A stretch of DNA of 60,760 nt. Origin: Simkaniaceae bacterium (GTDB lineage Bacteria; Chlamydiota; Chlamydiia; Chlamydiales; JACRBE01). Below, piece after piece: positions 25,503 through 34,492 of the stretch. The notes under the pieces were generated by a model, which was not told the DNA's origin, made no database searches, and saw only the letters and a list, made by a program, of their open reading frames with translations. The stretch's first letter is position 1, and every line of letters starts with the position of its first letter. The stretch is from NCBI GenBank assembly GCA_021734805.1, contig JAIPIG010000009.1, positions 1 to 60,760 on the forward strand, given 5' to 3'. The position numbers and the translations under genes were made by a program.

Positions 25503-27509
25503 GTGCCTGTTTTGTTTGAATTAAAATCAGAATTTATACCGCGCGGTAGCCAGCCCGAAGCAATTGAAGCGCTTGTCAGTGGAGTAAAGGCGGGCAGAAG
25601 AGCCCAGGTTCTTTTGGGGATTACCGGATCAGGTAAAACCTTTACCATGGCCAACCTCATTGCCCAAGTCAACAAACCCACTTTAATTTTAGCGCACAAT
25701 AAAACCCTTGCCGCCCAACTGTATCAAGAATTTAAAGGGTTTTTCCCCAATAATGCAGTTGAATACTTTGTTTCCTATTATGACTATTACCAACCCGAGG
25801 CATATATTGCTCGAACAGATACGTATATTGAGAAAGATCTAGCCATTAATGATCAAATTGAGCGAATGCGTTTATCCGCAACCCGATCGCTTGTTGAGAG
25901 GAGTGACGTCATTATTGTCTCATCCGTCTCTTGTATTTATGGAATAGGTTCTCCTGATCATTATGCGAAAATGCGAATCCGTATCCATATTAATCAGGAA
26001 GTGCGACGCGATGATTTTTTACTTAAACTCGTTGATATTCATTATAAACGTAATGATATAGAACTTAGCCGTTCGACCTTTAGAGCAAGAGGAGATGTTG
26101 TCGAAATTGCCCTCGCTTACGAAGAAAACTTGGGAATTCGTGTCGAATTCTTTGGCGATGAGGTTGAAAGAATCAGTGAAATTGATCCTCTAACCGGAAG
26201 AGTTCTGAGACGAATTGATGACATATTTATTTATCCGGGATCCCACTACGTAACTCCTGAAGAGGTGAGGCTTGATGCTGTGGAATCCATTCGAGTTGAA
26301 CTAGATCAAAGAGCGGCAGAGTTTGAAAAAGAAGGAAAAATGATCGAGCGCCATCGTATTTTGCAACGGACAAAATATGATATGGAGTTGATCAAGGAGG
26401 TAGGCTTTTGTAAGGGAATTGAGAATTATTCTCGCCATTTTGATAAGAGACCGTCCGGAAATCCCCCCTCTTGTCTACTCGATTATTTTCCCGATGATTT
26501 TTTAATGTTCATTGATGAGTCTCATCAGTCAGTTCCACAAATACGGGCAATGTATAATGGGGATCGCGCTCGAAAGACCTCGCTTGTCGAATTTGGTTTT
26601 CGACTTCCGTCCGCTTATGATAATCGCCCACTTCAATTTCATGAGTTTTACGCCCATCTCAATCAAGTGGTGTATGTTTCGGCAACGCCTAGTTTGTGGG
26701 AAGTTAACGAGTCAGAGGGCGAAGTCATTCATCAAATTATTCGACCTACGGGATTACTCGATCCGGAAATTGAAGTGAGACCGGCCCAAGGTCAAGTCGA
26801 TGATTGTATCGATGCAATACGGCATGAAGTGGCTAAAAAAGGGCGGGTTTTAGTGACAACGCTCACAAAAAAACTCGCAGAAGATCTCTCAAAATATTTG
26901 ATGGAAGTGAATATTAAGGCAAAGTACCTTCACTCGGATATTGTGACCTTAGAGCGTATTCAAATTATTAAAGATTTGAGGCGTGGTGAATTCGATGTTC
27001 TTGTGGGGATTAACCTTTTGAGGGAAGGTCTCGATATTCCCGAGGTAACGCTTGTTGCGATTTTAGATGCTGATAAAGAGGGGTTTTTACGCAGCGAAAC
27101 GGCACTCATTCAAACATGTGGTCGAGCGGCAAGAAATGAAAATGGAAGGGTGATTTTATATGCTGATGTAATGACAAAATCAATAACGAATACAATTGAG
27201 ATCACATCCGAGAGAAGAAAAATCCAAGATGAATACAATCAGAAGCATCAAATCACGCCTAAAACAGTTAAAAGAGAAAGAATTGAAACCCTGAATGAAA
27301 CTTTTTTAGGTGAGTCATATACCAAAGAAAAACAAGAGCTAATTAAAGAAGAAAATTTTATAACCGATCCCAAAGAAATCAGCCGTAAGATTAAAGAGCT
27401 TCAAAAAGCGATGCATGATGCAGCTACAAAATATCAATATGAGGAAGCAGCAAAATATCGAGATGAATTGAAGTTCTATCTCTCTTTAGAAATGCTCGAA
27501 GGCGAATGA
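25503..27509 (+). CDS. uvrB: UvrABC excinuclease subunit B
   Basis: This 668-residue damage-verification helicase of nucleotide excision repair has Walker A GITGSGKT (Lys45), the beta-hairpin region YYDYYQPEAYIARTDTYIEKD (near 93-113), DESHQS, VYVSATPS, the helicase C motifs GINLLREGLDIPEV and QTCGRAARN, and the C-terminal UVR motif (KAMHDAATKYQYEEAAKYRDE). The GTG start directly abuts the tyrP stop with no good ribosome site. It overlaps the next gene by ATGA. Confidence 0.96.
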   Translation: MPVLFELKSEFIPRGSQPEAIEALVSGVKAGRRAQVLLGITGSGKTFTMANLIAQVNKPTLILAHNKTLAAQLYQEFKGFFPNNAVEYFVSYYDYYQPEAYIARTDTYIEKDLAINDQIERMRLSATRSLVERSDVIIVSSVSCIYGIGSPDHYAKMRIRIHINQEVRRDDFLLKLVDIHYKRNDIELSRSTFRARGDVVEIALAYEENLGIRVEFFGDEVERISEIDPLTGRVLRRIDDIFIYPGSHYVTPEEVRLDAVESIRVELDQRAAEFEKEGKMIERHRILQRTKYDMELIKEVGFCKGIENYSRHFDKRPSGNPPSCLLDYFPDDFLMFIDESHQSVPQIRAMYNGDRARKTSLVEFGFRLPSAYDNRPLQFHEFYAHLNQVVYVSATPSLWEVNESEGEVIHQIIRPTGLLDPEIEVRPAQGQVDDCIDAIRHEVAKKGRVLVTTLTKKLAEDLSKYLMEVNIKAKYLHSDIVTLERIQIIKDLRRGEFDVLVGINLLREGLDIPEVTLVAILDADKEGFLRSETALIQTCGRAARNENGRVILYADVMTKSITNTIEITSERRKIQDEYNQKHQITPKTVKRERIETLNETFLGESYTKEKQELIKEENFITDPKEISRKIKELQKAMHDAATKYQYEEAAKYRDELKFYLSLEMLEGE

Positions 27510-28717
27510 AAAGCAGAAAGTATTTAGCGCAAAATCCATTATTAATTGCCTATTTAAAACTCTTTGATGCCTTTATAAAATTAAAAAAAAGAAAAGAACC
27601 ACCTGAGATTCAGCCTGAATTAATCAAGCGGGTCATATTATGTAATATTGCCCATCTAGGTGATGTTATCATCTCAACGGCTGCTATTGACGTTGTGAAA
27701 TACCTATATCCAAACGCAAGCATTGGATTTCTAACGTCTTCTCATGCGCGAAAGGTCATTCAAAACCATCCTGATATTGATTCTAGTCATATTTTTGATC
27801 ATTATAAGTTGAATAGGGCCCCGATCTCTCTCTTCCATAAAATAGTTTATCATGGCATCAGCCTAATGAAGGTGATCAAGGAAATACGCTCATATAGATA
27901 TGATCTTGCTATCGATCTTTACTTCTATTACCCCAACTGCGCTTTTATTTTACACCAAGCAAAAATTCCATATCGCATTGGATTTACAAGCGGAGGAGGA
28001 GGCCAACTTTATAATGATCCAATCCATTGGATCGATCGGAAGCAACATGTGATTGATTATTACAAGGAGCTCTTTGAAAGAATATCCATTCGAAAAGACA
28101 ATGAGATCCATCTTTCCCCTCGCTTACCCTATTATCCTGTAGATGTCTTTCAAAAATTTGCTCTTTCTCAATTTGTGATTTTTCATCCGGGAAGCGGATC
28201 TTCCCACAAAGAATGGGGCATTAAGCAATGGAGAAGTGCTTATCAACGGGTGATCGCGATGGGGTATCGAGTCATTTTCACCGGATCCGGAAAGAGAGAG
28301 TTTAATATGATTCATCAAATAGCGCATGAGGGGGATAATTTTTGTAACCGATTAAACTGGGAAGAATGGGTTGAGTGTACACGTCATGCTGCATGTGTGA
28401 TTACTGTCGATACGGCAATGCAGCATATTGCTGCCGCAGTACAAACCCCTTGTGTTGCGCTCTTTACGGGGGTCAATGCAATCGAATTATTTTCCGGATA
28501 TTCATCCCGATCATTAAATTTAATTCATCCCACTCAATGCTATCCCTGTCACCTCAAAAAGGGGTGCCGTTCTATGGCATGCATTCAAAACATTTCGGTT
28601 GATCAAGTGATTAATGGAATGCTTAAGCTATTAAACGGAGGCCAAGTGGGCCCAATCTCCCCTAGATCCAAGCGGGAAGCCCATACAGCTACCGACGTGA
28701 TAGACAATATTCCCTAA
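27506..28717 (+). CDS. GT9 heptosyltransferase-like protein with repeat-encoded C-terminus
   Basis: This 403-residue GT-B glycosyltransferase is of the ADP-heptose:LPS heptosyltransferase family (GT9). LCNIAHLGDVIISTAAID is the N-terminal signature; FHPGSGSSHKEWGIKQW and TVDTAMQHIAAAVQTPCVALFTG are the C-domain motifs. A cysteine cluster CYPCHLKKGCRSMAC follows. It acts at the cytoplasmic face on lipid-linked glycans. Roughly the last 28 residues are encoded by family A repeat A4, so the native end was probably replaced. ATGA overlap with uvrB. Confidence 0.85.
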   Translation: MKSRKYLAQNPLLIAYLKLFDAFIKLKKRKEPPEIQPELIKRVILCNIAHLGDVIISTAAIDVVKYLYPNASIGFLTSSHARKVIQNHPDIDSSHIFDHYKLNRAPISLFHKIVYHGISLMKVIKEIRSYRYDLAIDLYFYYPNCAFILHQAKIPYRIGFTSGGGGQLYNDPIHWIDRKQHVIDYYKELFERISIRKDNEIHLSPRLPYYPVDVFQKFALSQFVIFHPGSGSSHKEWGIKQWRSAYQRVIAMGYRVIFTGSGKREFNMIHQIAHEGDNFCNRLNWEEWVECTRHAACVITVDTAMQHIAAAVQTPCVALFTGVNAIELFSGYSSRSLNLIHPTQCYPCHLKKGCRSMACIQNISVDQVINGMLKLLNGGQVGPISPRSKREAHTATDVIDNIP

Positions 28718-28745
28718 CCGTCAAAAAATCGCCTCTATTTTGAAG
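28631..28745 (-). repeat. Family A repeat, copy A4 (minus orientation)
   Basis: Read on the minus strand it has AAATAGAGGCGATTTTTTGA (head), CGGTTAGGGAATATTGTCTA (core), an inner hairpin around GGAGATTGGGCC, and the end CACTTGGCCTCCGTTTAA. It encodes the C-terminal tail and stop of the GT9 gene on the plus strand and the stop of the GT90 gene on the minus strand. Its head points toward the GT90 trio. Confidence 0.8.
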
Positions 28746-29853
28746 GCATCTCATAAAGTTTTGCATACTCAACAAGGAATTTATAACAGAAAATATAGAT
28801 GTCTTTCATTGTGAATTGATTTTGAACTAGTGCCGTGGCTTGATCGGCGATTTTTTTAGCTTCATCATCGTGATTTTTTGCCCAATTGATTTTTTCAATT
28901 AAATCAGAATAGTCTTTCTTAACGGGGATATAATGGACCCAAGGTTTTAGTATAGAATGATACCATTGAATCAGATCGGAATCAGGCATAAATAAGACGG
29001 AATTTGAAAGCAATCTCCAAAAAGTTGCCGGGAAACAACAAGTATCCCCATCGATCACAATTTGATATTTATATTTTAGATGTTGAGAAATAGGCATTTT
29101 TTTATCGATGACAACCGATTTGCAAAAAAGGGAATAATCTTTTGTTTTCCATTCGAGAATGTGAGAAAACTTAGCATCGATGTGTTCTTGGTTTTTTTCA
29201 CTTAGGGCAACGAGCTTGCCACGCGTGAGATCCTTCCAGTTATTGATATCATAAACTTCAAATGGGCCCGTATTTGCTCCTCTCCAAAATAATTTTTCTA
29301 TTTTATCTTCCCAATTCCAAAAATAGTTGAGGTCAATCATTTCCTGGTATAAGAAATCCCAGTCATAGACGCCTTGATCATCATAAGTTAAACAAGGATC
29401 GAGGAAGAGTGCAATGTTATCCATTTCTTTTATTTTTGTTCCGGCTAAAATGGGGGTGTTAAAATGACGGGGGATTTGCCGGTGTGAAACGATCCCATCT
29501 TGTTCAAAATAATAAAACTCCATATCAGGGAGACCGAGTTCATGATTTAAGAGATCTAAAATTTTTCTCAGTCGGCCTTGCCCCAAAATTTGGCCTTTAC
29601 TGATCCGATATTGGATAATTGATTTTTTAAATCTTTGGTTGATTTTTTTTGAAAATTTTAAATTGTTCTTAACTGAAGGCCTTGTTTTTTTTTTGAAAGG
29701 GCTAAGTTCCTTTTCGATGATTGGGATCATCCAGTCATATTTTGGCAGACTGATCTCATCATGCATGAGCGTCACTGAGCTAAAGACACAATTCGAATGA
29801 GAAAAGAAGAGAAGTAAAATAAAAAGAAAATTAAAAATTTTGGTATTCGGCAT
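28735..29853 (-). CDS. GT90 (CAP10-like) glycosyltransferase with signal peptide, copy 1
   Basis: With the start at ATG 29853, it is a 372-residue protein with a signal peptide (IFNFLFILLLFFSHSNCVFS). GT90 hallmarks are FWRGANTGPFEVYDINNW, LTRGKLVALS, and YKYQIVIDGDTCCFPATFWR followed by LLSNSVLFMPDS. GT90 includes fungal CAP10, animal POGLUT/KDELC and bacterial LPS-modifying xylosyl- or glucosyltransferases. Export is unusual for a bacterial glycosyltransferase. It overlaps copy 2 by 23 bases. The longer frame to 29916 is less likely. Confidence 0.75.
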   Translation of the reverse strand: MPNTKIFNFLFILLLFFSHSNCVFSSVTLMHDEISLPKYDWMIPIIEKELSPFKKKTRPSVKNNLKFSKKINQRFKKSIIQYRISKGQILGQGRLRKILDLLNHELGLPDMEFYYFEQDGIVSHRQIPRHFNTPILAGTKIKEMDNIALFLDPCLTYDDQGVYDWDFLYQEMIDLNYFWNWEDKIEKLFWRGANTGPFEVYDINNWKDLTRGKLVALSEKNQEHIDAKFSHILEWKTKDYSLFCKSVVIDKKMPISQHLKYKYQIVIDGDTCCFPATFWRLLSNSVLFMPDSDLIQWYHSILKPWVHYIPVKKDYSDLIEKINWAKNHDDEAKKIADQATALVQNQFTMKDIYIFCYKFLVEYAKLYEMPSK

Positions 29854-30952
29854 AGATCTTAAGAAGTTTAATGCAATAAATAATAAAACCTTTAGGGGAT
29901 AAAAAATCAATAGCAAATAATCTGCCGTTTAGAGCAATGCTTCTTGCTTTGGCCTCATTTTTATAAGCCCAATTGATTTGCTCAAGTAAATCGGATAAAT
30001 TTCTTTCAACAGGGATATAATGAATAAAGGGTTCTAAGGCATCTGAATACCATTGTTGGAATAACGAGTCGGGTTTGAAGAGTAAGGCTCCGGAAAGGAG
30101 TTTTGCTTCTTCATCAATGAGAGCAGTTCCATTTTGATCGAGATAAATAGCATATTTATAATGTGATTGTTCCAAATATGACTGGGGGGATCCCAATCCT
30201 GAACCCATACTTTCAATGAGTTTTTGATAATCGGATGATCTGAAATGAACGAGGCGTGTAAATTTGGCATCAATTAAGTCGGGTGAGAGTAATGAGAGGG
30301 CAACAAGACGGCCGCGGAGCATTTTTTTCCAGTTATGGATCCGATAGATTTCATGAGGGCCTAAAGTTTTTCCTCTCCAAATCATTTTAGGTTTTTTTTT
30401 ATCCCATGAACATGATTGGTCTTTGAGTTGTTGATTTAATTCGATCCAATTTTTTTCCGGATTGATTGTATTCAAAAAATAACGATTCTGAAAACAAATG
30501 GCATTTGACATGTGTTTATTCTTGAAGCCGACTAAGATGGGGACGTTTGTTTTTGGTAAGTCAGAAGGATCAATAGGCCCATTGCCTTCAAAATAAAGAA
30601 AATCGAGATCCGGAAGAGTTGTGTGATTTAATATCTCTTGTAAAAGGTTAACACATGCTCCCCGGCCATGGATTTGATTATTGATAATACGGTAGCGGTT
30701 GATATAAGGCTTATTTTCTCGAGTGGCCTCTTCAATATCTTTTTTGTTAATGCGTTCAATTGTAAAATGAGCAAAAGCCCTTTCAATACTTTCATCCATC
30801 CAATCATATTTTGGATCGTGAATTTCATCGGGCAGTAGATCGATGCTAAAACCGTATTGCAGTAATAGGATGGAGAGCAGAACAAGGTACCGATAGATTT
30901 TATTAGTTCGGTTTATTAGTGGGAATCGGTTGGTATTTTTGATGCGATGCAT
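29831..30952 (-). CDS. GT90-like glycosyltransferase, copy 2, divergent in the C-terminal motif
   Basis: Started at ATG 30952 this has 373 residues and a signal or anchor (YRYLVLLSILLLQYGFS). MIWRGKTLGPHEIYRIHNW and LRGRLVALS match its two neighbours. Where they have GDTCxxxxxxWxLLSN, it has LDQNGTALIDEEAKLLSG, losing the Asp-Thr-Cys and Trp positions. It may have altered donor specificity or be inactive. Its coding region overlaps the genes on both sides. Confidence 0.7.
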   Translation of the reverse strand: MHRIKNTNRFPLINRTNKIYRYLVLLSILLLQYGFSIDLLPDEIHDPKYDWMDESIERAFAHFTIERINKKDIEEATRENKPYINRYRIINNQIHGRGACVNLLQEILNHTTLPDLDFLYFEGNGPIDPSDLPKTNVPILVGFKNKHMSNAICFQNRYFLNTINPEKNWIELNQQLKDQSCSWDKKKPKMIWRGKTLGPHEIYRIHNWKKMLRGRLVALSLLSPDLIDAKFTRLVHFRSSDYQKLIESMGSGLGSPQSYLEQSHYKYAIYLDQNGTALIDEEAKLLSGALLFKPDSLFQQWYSDALEPFIHYIPVERNLSDLLEQINWAYKNEAKARSIALNGRLFAIDFLSPKGFIIYCIKLLKIYAEYQNF

Positions 30953-32006
30953 ACTCACACAGAATTTTATAGCAATAAATATAAAGATGTTTAGAAAGAA
31001 GGTGTTTTTGTGTAAAAAGGCTTCCTTTCTCAGCGATCTGTTTTGCTTCTTCATCATGTTTTTTGGCCCATTCTATCGATTGGATAAGATTGGAAAAATC
31101 TGCTCTGATAGGAATATAATGTTTCCAGGGAATAATGAAGAGATGAAACCACATCTTAAGAGGGGAATCCGGAATAAAAACGAGTGCATTAGAGAGGAGT
31201 TTCCATAAACTTCCCGATGATGAGCACGTATCGCCATTGAGACAGATTTGATATTTATATTGTATTTGAGCTCGTAGTGATAAAGGTTCAGATAGAGGAA
31301 GGCGCGCTTTTAATCGATCAATTTCACTCACCTTCCACGGAATAATTTTTGTAAAGCGAGCATTAACAAGCATTGGATGAGAAAGAGTTAATCCAACGAC
31401 TTTTCCTCGATTGACCTTTGTCCAGTTTTCAGGGGTATAGATTGCTTCCATTCCATTTGTTTCACCTCTCCAAATCAACATGTTGATTTTATCTTCCCAA
31501 GGTGAGGTTTTATTGATATCAATGACTGTATTTCCTACCATTTCCCAATCGCGAATTGTTTTTTTGCCCACATCAAAATAGGGATAATGATAGAGGATCA
31601 CATTTTTACAGCTTTCATGCTTATATCCGGCTAAGAGCGGAGCAAGTGTTTTTGGAAGTTGATCGCGGTAAATCGGACCGTTTGACTTGTAGTAAAGGCA
31701 ATCGACATCAGGGAGGGGAATCACAGATAGGAGTTTCTGAATTACCTCCTTACAGATCCCTTCTTCACCATAGTAGCGATTATTGATGACTTGAAAGCGA
31801 ATGATGTTGGGTTTATTTTCTGCCGCTGCATCTGCAATCATTGATTTTGTGATTCCTTGAGTATGAAAGGGAGTGAATTGAAGCCGTATTTGCCGATCCA
31901 TCCATTGGTATTGGGAATCAGTAAAATCCTCTTTCATCAATTCTATTCCGGAAATACAAGGGATGAATAACCAACTGACTAGAATAGAATATACAATGTA
32001 GGGCAT
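30903..32006 (-). CDS. GT90 (CAP10-like) glycosyltransferase with signal peptide, copy 3
   Basis: With the ATG at 32006 (AGG 8 bases upstream) the protein has 367 residues and a signal peptide (YIVYSILVSWLFIPCISG). LIWRGETNGMEAIYTPENW, NRGKVVGLT and YKYQICLNGDTCSSSGSLWK with LLSNALVFIPDS are intact. The 38 extra codons up to 32120 are family A repeat sequence and are excluded. It is the first gene of a three-gene minus-strand operon of GT90 paralogues. Confidence 0.78.
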   Translation of the reverse strand: MPYIVYSILVSWLFIPCISGIELMKEDFTDSQYQWMDRQIRLQFTPFHTQGITKSMIADAAAENKPNIIRFQVINNRYYGEEGICKEVIQKLLSVIPLPDVDCLYYKSNGPIYRDQLPKTLAPLLAGYKHESCKNVILYHYPYFDVGKKTIRDWEMVGNTVIDINKTSPWEDKINMLIWRGETNGMEAIYTPENWTKVNRGKVVGLTLSHPMLVNARFTKIIPWKVSEIDRLKARLPLSEPLSLRAQIQYKYQICLNGDTCSSSGSLWKLLSNALVFIPDSPLKMWFHLFIIPWKHYIPIRADFSNLIQSIEWAKKHDEEAKQIAEKGSLFTQKHLLSKHLYIYCYKILCEYASHQKYQPIPTNKPN

Positions 32007-32019
32007 AATGAACCTATTT

Positions 32020-32120
32020 AAAAAATCCCCTCCATAAATAGAGGAGGTTTTTTTGATGGTTAAGGAATATTGGCTATGAATGGTTAGGCGCGTGAGAGCC
32101 CCCGCTTGGCCTCCGTTCAA
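32020..32120 (+). repeat. Family A repeat, copy A2 (plus orientation)
   Basis: The head hairpin CCTCCATAAATAGAGGAGG, a T7 run, GATGGTTAAGGAATATTGGC, then GTGAGAGCCCCCGCTTGG and the end CCTCCGTTCAA at 32120. The inner palindrome is shortened relative to copy A3. It lies between the divergent GT90 operon and the wzx gene, with its head toward the GT90 genes, opposite in orientation to A4. Confidence 0.85.
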
Positions 32121-32160
32121 TTAATCTATCGGGGAATTCCCACTCTTTTTTTATAATGAG

Positions 32161-33471
32161 ATGTCAAAAAAATTAAAACCCATTTTTTTAGGCTCTTTCA
32201 CAACCCTTATTTCTAAGGGAATAGGTTTACTTTGTCAAATTTTCACAACCGGGTACTTGGCCCAAGTTTTTTCATCTGAACAGTTTGGTTTGTGGGCCAT
32301 TTTCTTGAGTTTTTTGATGCTCTCGCCTTGCTTTGATCTAGGATTAGGGGGGGCTGCTTTACGCAATCAATTAATTCATTTAAATCACCAAAAAGATCGG
32401 GACAATGAAAACAAATATTATGTTTCCATCACGACTCTTTTATTTATTTTATATGTCGGGATTGGACTACTTTCCTTTATCGTATTTTCTCTCATTCCTT
32501 GGGGGCAAATTTTTCATATCCATGATCCCCAATTGCACAAGGAAATCCAATCTCTATTGCCATGGGTGTCTATTTTGCTGTGTCTGCGTATTCCATTTGC
32601 GATGAATGCGGATGGGTTTTATGCCTATCACGAAACACATATTCGTGGAATATTAGATGGTGTTGAATCGCTTTTGTTATCTTTATTCCTAATTCTTATG
32701 ATTGAGATGCATGTTTCATTTACTGCAATGGTATATCTTTATTTTGCAGGGTATCTCCTCACGTCGATTGCCTCATTTATCTTTTTTCTATTACGTCGTC
32801 ATTGGAAATGGGTGCGAGTTTCCGTCTCAGAAGCATTTTTTATTTTTTATCCTAAAATGAAGCTTGGGTTCTTTTTTTGGATGCAAAATTTATTAAGCGT
32901 ATTGATCATTTCACAACTGCCTACTCTGATTAGCGCCATAATCGATATGAAGCAACTGGGTGAATTTAGCCTGATCTATCGTCTTTCTACATTATTTTTA
33001 GGAATCCACTTCTCAATGATGAATCCATTATGGAGTCATTATGCCCAAATGGCAGAGGAGAAGGATTTTTTATGGATTAGGAAGACATTTTTGTGGTCGT
33101 TACTGATCGCAGTGATTTTATGCATGGGGGTGGTCCCATTCATTACTTTCTTTCATACTCCGGTGATTCAAATATGGGCTCATCAATATGTCAATGAGCC
33201 TTATCAAGGTTTCTATATAGGACTTTGGATATTTATAAATATTGCAGTGAATTCGTATACAACCTTAATGAATGCGCTCTCTCAGGCCAAGCTCTTATTC
33301 AGTATTTATTTATTTGCATTATCTCTTATCGGTATCTTGGTTTTTCTATTTCATCCCTATTTAACAATCGAGCGAATATTATGTTTATATATTCTTGTTT
33401 TTAGCGCTGTTGTGCTCTGTTTGCATTTTTTTGGTTATCGACGTGTTCTCATTAAGGAAGTCAATGTCTAA
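32161..33471 (+). CDS. Wzx-type polysaccharide flippase
   Basis: This 436-residue integral membrane protein has about 12 hydrophobic segments. The start GSFTTLISKGIGLLCQIFTTGYLAQ and early SSEQFGLWAIFLS resemble Wzx/MATE-like polysaccharide flippases (MOP superfamily), which move undecaprenyl-linked sugar units across the inner membrane. It heads a run of five overlapping genes (32161-37750) for glycan assembly. The transported glycan is unknown. Confidence 0.8.
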   Translation: MSKKLKPIFLGSFTTLISKGIGLLCQIFTTGYLAQVFSSEQFGLWAIFLSFLMLSPCFDLGLGGAALRNQLIHLNHQKDRDNENKYYVSITTLLFILYVGIGLLSFIVFSLIPWGQIFHIHDPQLHKEIQSLLPWVSILLCLRIPFAMNADGFYAYHETHIRGILDGVESLLLSLFLILMIEMHVSFTAMVYLYFAGYLLTSIASFIFFLLRRHWKWVRVSVSEAFFIFYPKMKLGFFFWMQNLLSVLIISQLPTLISAIIDMKQLGEFSLIYRLSTLFLGIHFSMMNPLWSHYAQMAEEKDFLWIRKTFLWSLLIAVILCMGVVPFITFFHTPVIQIWAHQYVNEPYQGFYIGLWIFINIAVNSYTTLMNALSQAKLLFSIYLFALSLIGILVFLFHPYLTIERILCLYILVFSAVVLCLHFFGYRRVLIKEVNV

Positions 33472-34492
33472 AAAATTTTTAATCATTAAAATTGGGGCAT
33501 TGGGCGATATCATTATGACACTCCCTATTTTGTCTTATATTAAAAGAAATGCCCCGGATGCTCAAATTGATTGGCTATGCGGAATGCAAGGTCGGTGTAT
33601 CATTGAAGCGACTCATTTAGTTGATCGAATGTATACAATTGATGAACACAAGCTTCTATGGGGGCATTTTTTTCACAAGTTTCGACAAGTATGGAAGGCA
33701 TGGAAGCAGATTGCTTTTCATAGGTATGACTATATTTTATTGGCTCATGCTGATCGGCGTTACCGGTTTTTATCCTTATTTAGCATTGCAAAAGAAAAGC
33801 GCTTCTTATCGGATAATCAAAATAATGAGATGATTCCCGGGCGATATCATGGAAACGAATATATTCGCATTTTACTATATCAGCAGTTGGAAAGGGATGA
33901 ATTGCTCATCTTTCCCGACATTCGGCAGCAGGTTTCACCGGACATGCAACAATTTATCAAACAAATTCCCAATGCCTATGTTGTCATGAATCCCGGGGGG
34001 AATCCCTTAACTGAGCCCGGGAAGTTTTTAAGAATGTGGCCCCTTGAAATGTATAAAAAACTAGCATTAGATCTTGCAAGCCATGGTATAATGACAGTCC
34101 TTATTGGGCACTGTTCTGATGAGACGAATTTGCAGTTTTTTCAGGGGGAGCATGTGATTAACTTCGTTGGTAAAACGGGCTTTATTGATTTGGTTTTTTT
34201 ATTTCAAAAAGCAAAAGCAGTGATTACTCATGATAGTGGTCCAATGCATTTGGCTGTTTGGGCTAAAGCACATTTAATTGCACTTTTTGGGCCCACAAGG
34301 CCGAGTGAGAAATTACCGATGCATGATCCTAATTATGCCCAAAGAATTTACTGCCTATGGGGAGGTGAACAATTAAAATGTCGCCCTTGTTATGATGGCA
34401 GGATGTATGCCCCTTGTCGGCAGCCGGTGTGTATGCATTTAATTGATCGTTCAAAAATTGTTCAAAAAATCATTGATTGGAATGGGTTGTGA
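33464..34492 (+). CDS. GT9 heptosyltransferase-like protein
   Basis: Started at ATG 33464 (AAGGAAG close upstream), this 342-residue GT9 enzyme has the opening IIKIGALGDIIMTLPIL. Later it has VMNPGGNPLTEPGKFLRMWP, VITHDSGPMHLAVWAKAHLI and FGPTRPSEKLP, and then a CRPCYD...CRQPVC cysteine set. It overlaps the flippase gene by 8 bases and the next GT4 gene by GTGA. Heptose or another sugar is possible; the GT9 fold is clear but not the substrate. Confidence 0.87.
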   Translation: MSKKFLIIKIGALGDIIMTLPILSYIKRNAPDAQIDWLCGMQGRCIIEATHLVDRMYTIDEHKLLWGHFFHKFRQVWKAWKQIAFHRYDYILLAHADRRYRFLSLFSIAKEKRFLSDNQNNEMIPGRYHGNEYIRILLYQQLERDELLIFPDIRQQVSPDMQQFIKQIPNAYVVMNPGGNPLTEPGKFLRMWPLEMYKKLALDLASHGIMTVLIGHCSDETNLQFFQGEHVINFVGKTGFIDLVFLFQKAKAVITHDSGPMHLAVWAKAHLIALFGPTRPSEKLPMHDPNYAQRIYCLWGGEQLKCRPCYDGRMYAPCRQPVCMHLIDRSKIVQKIIDWNGL

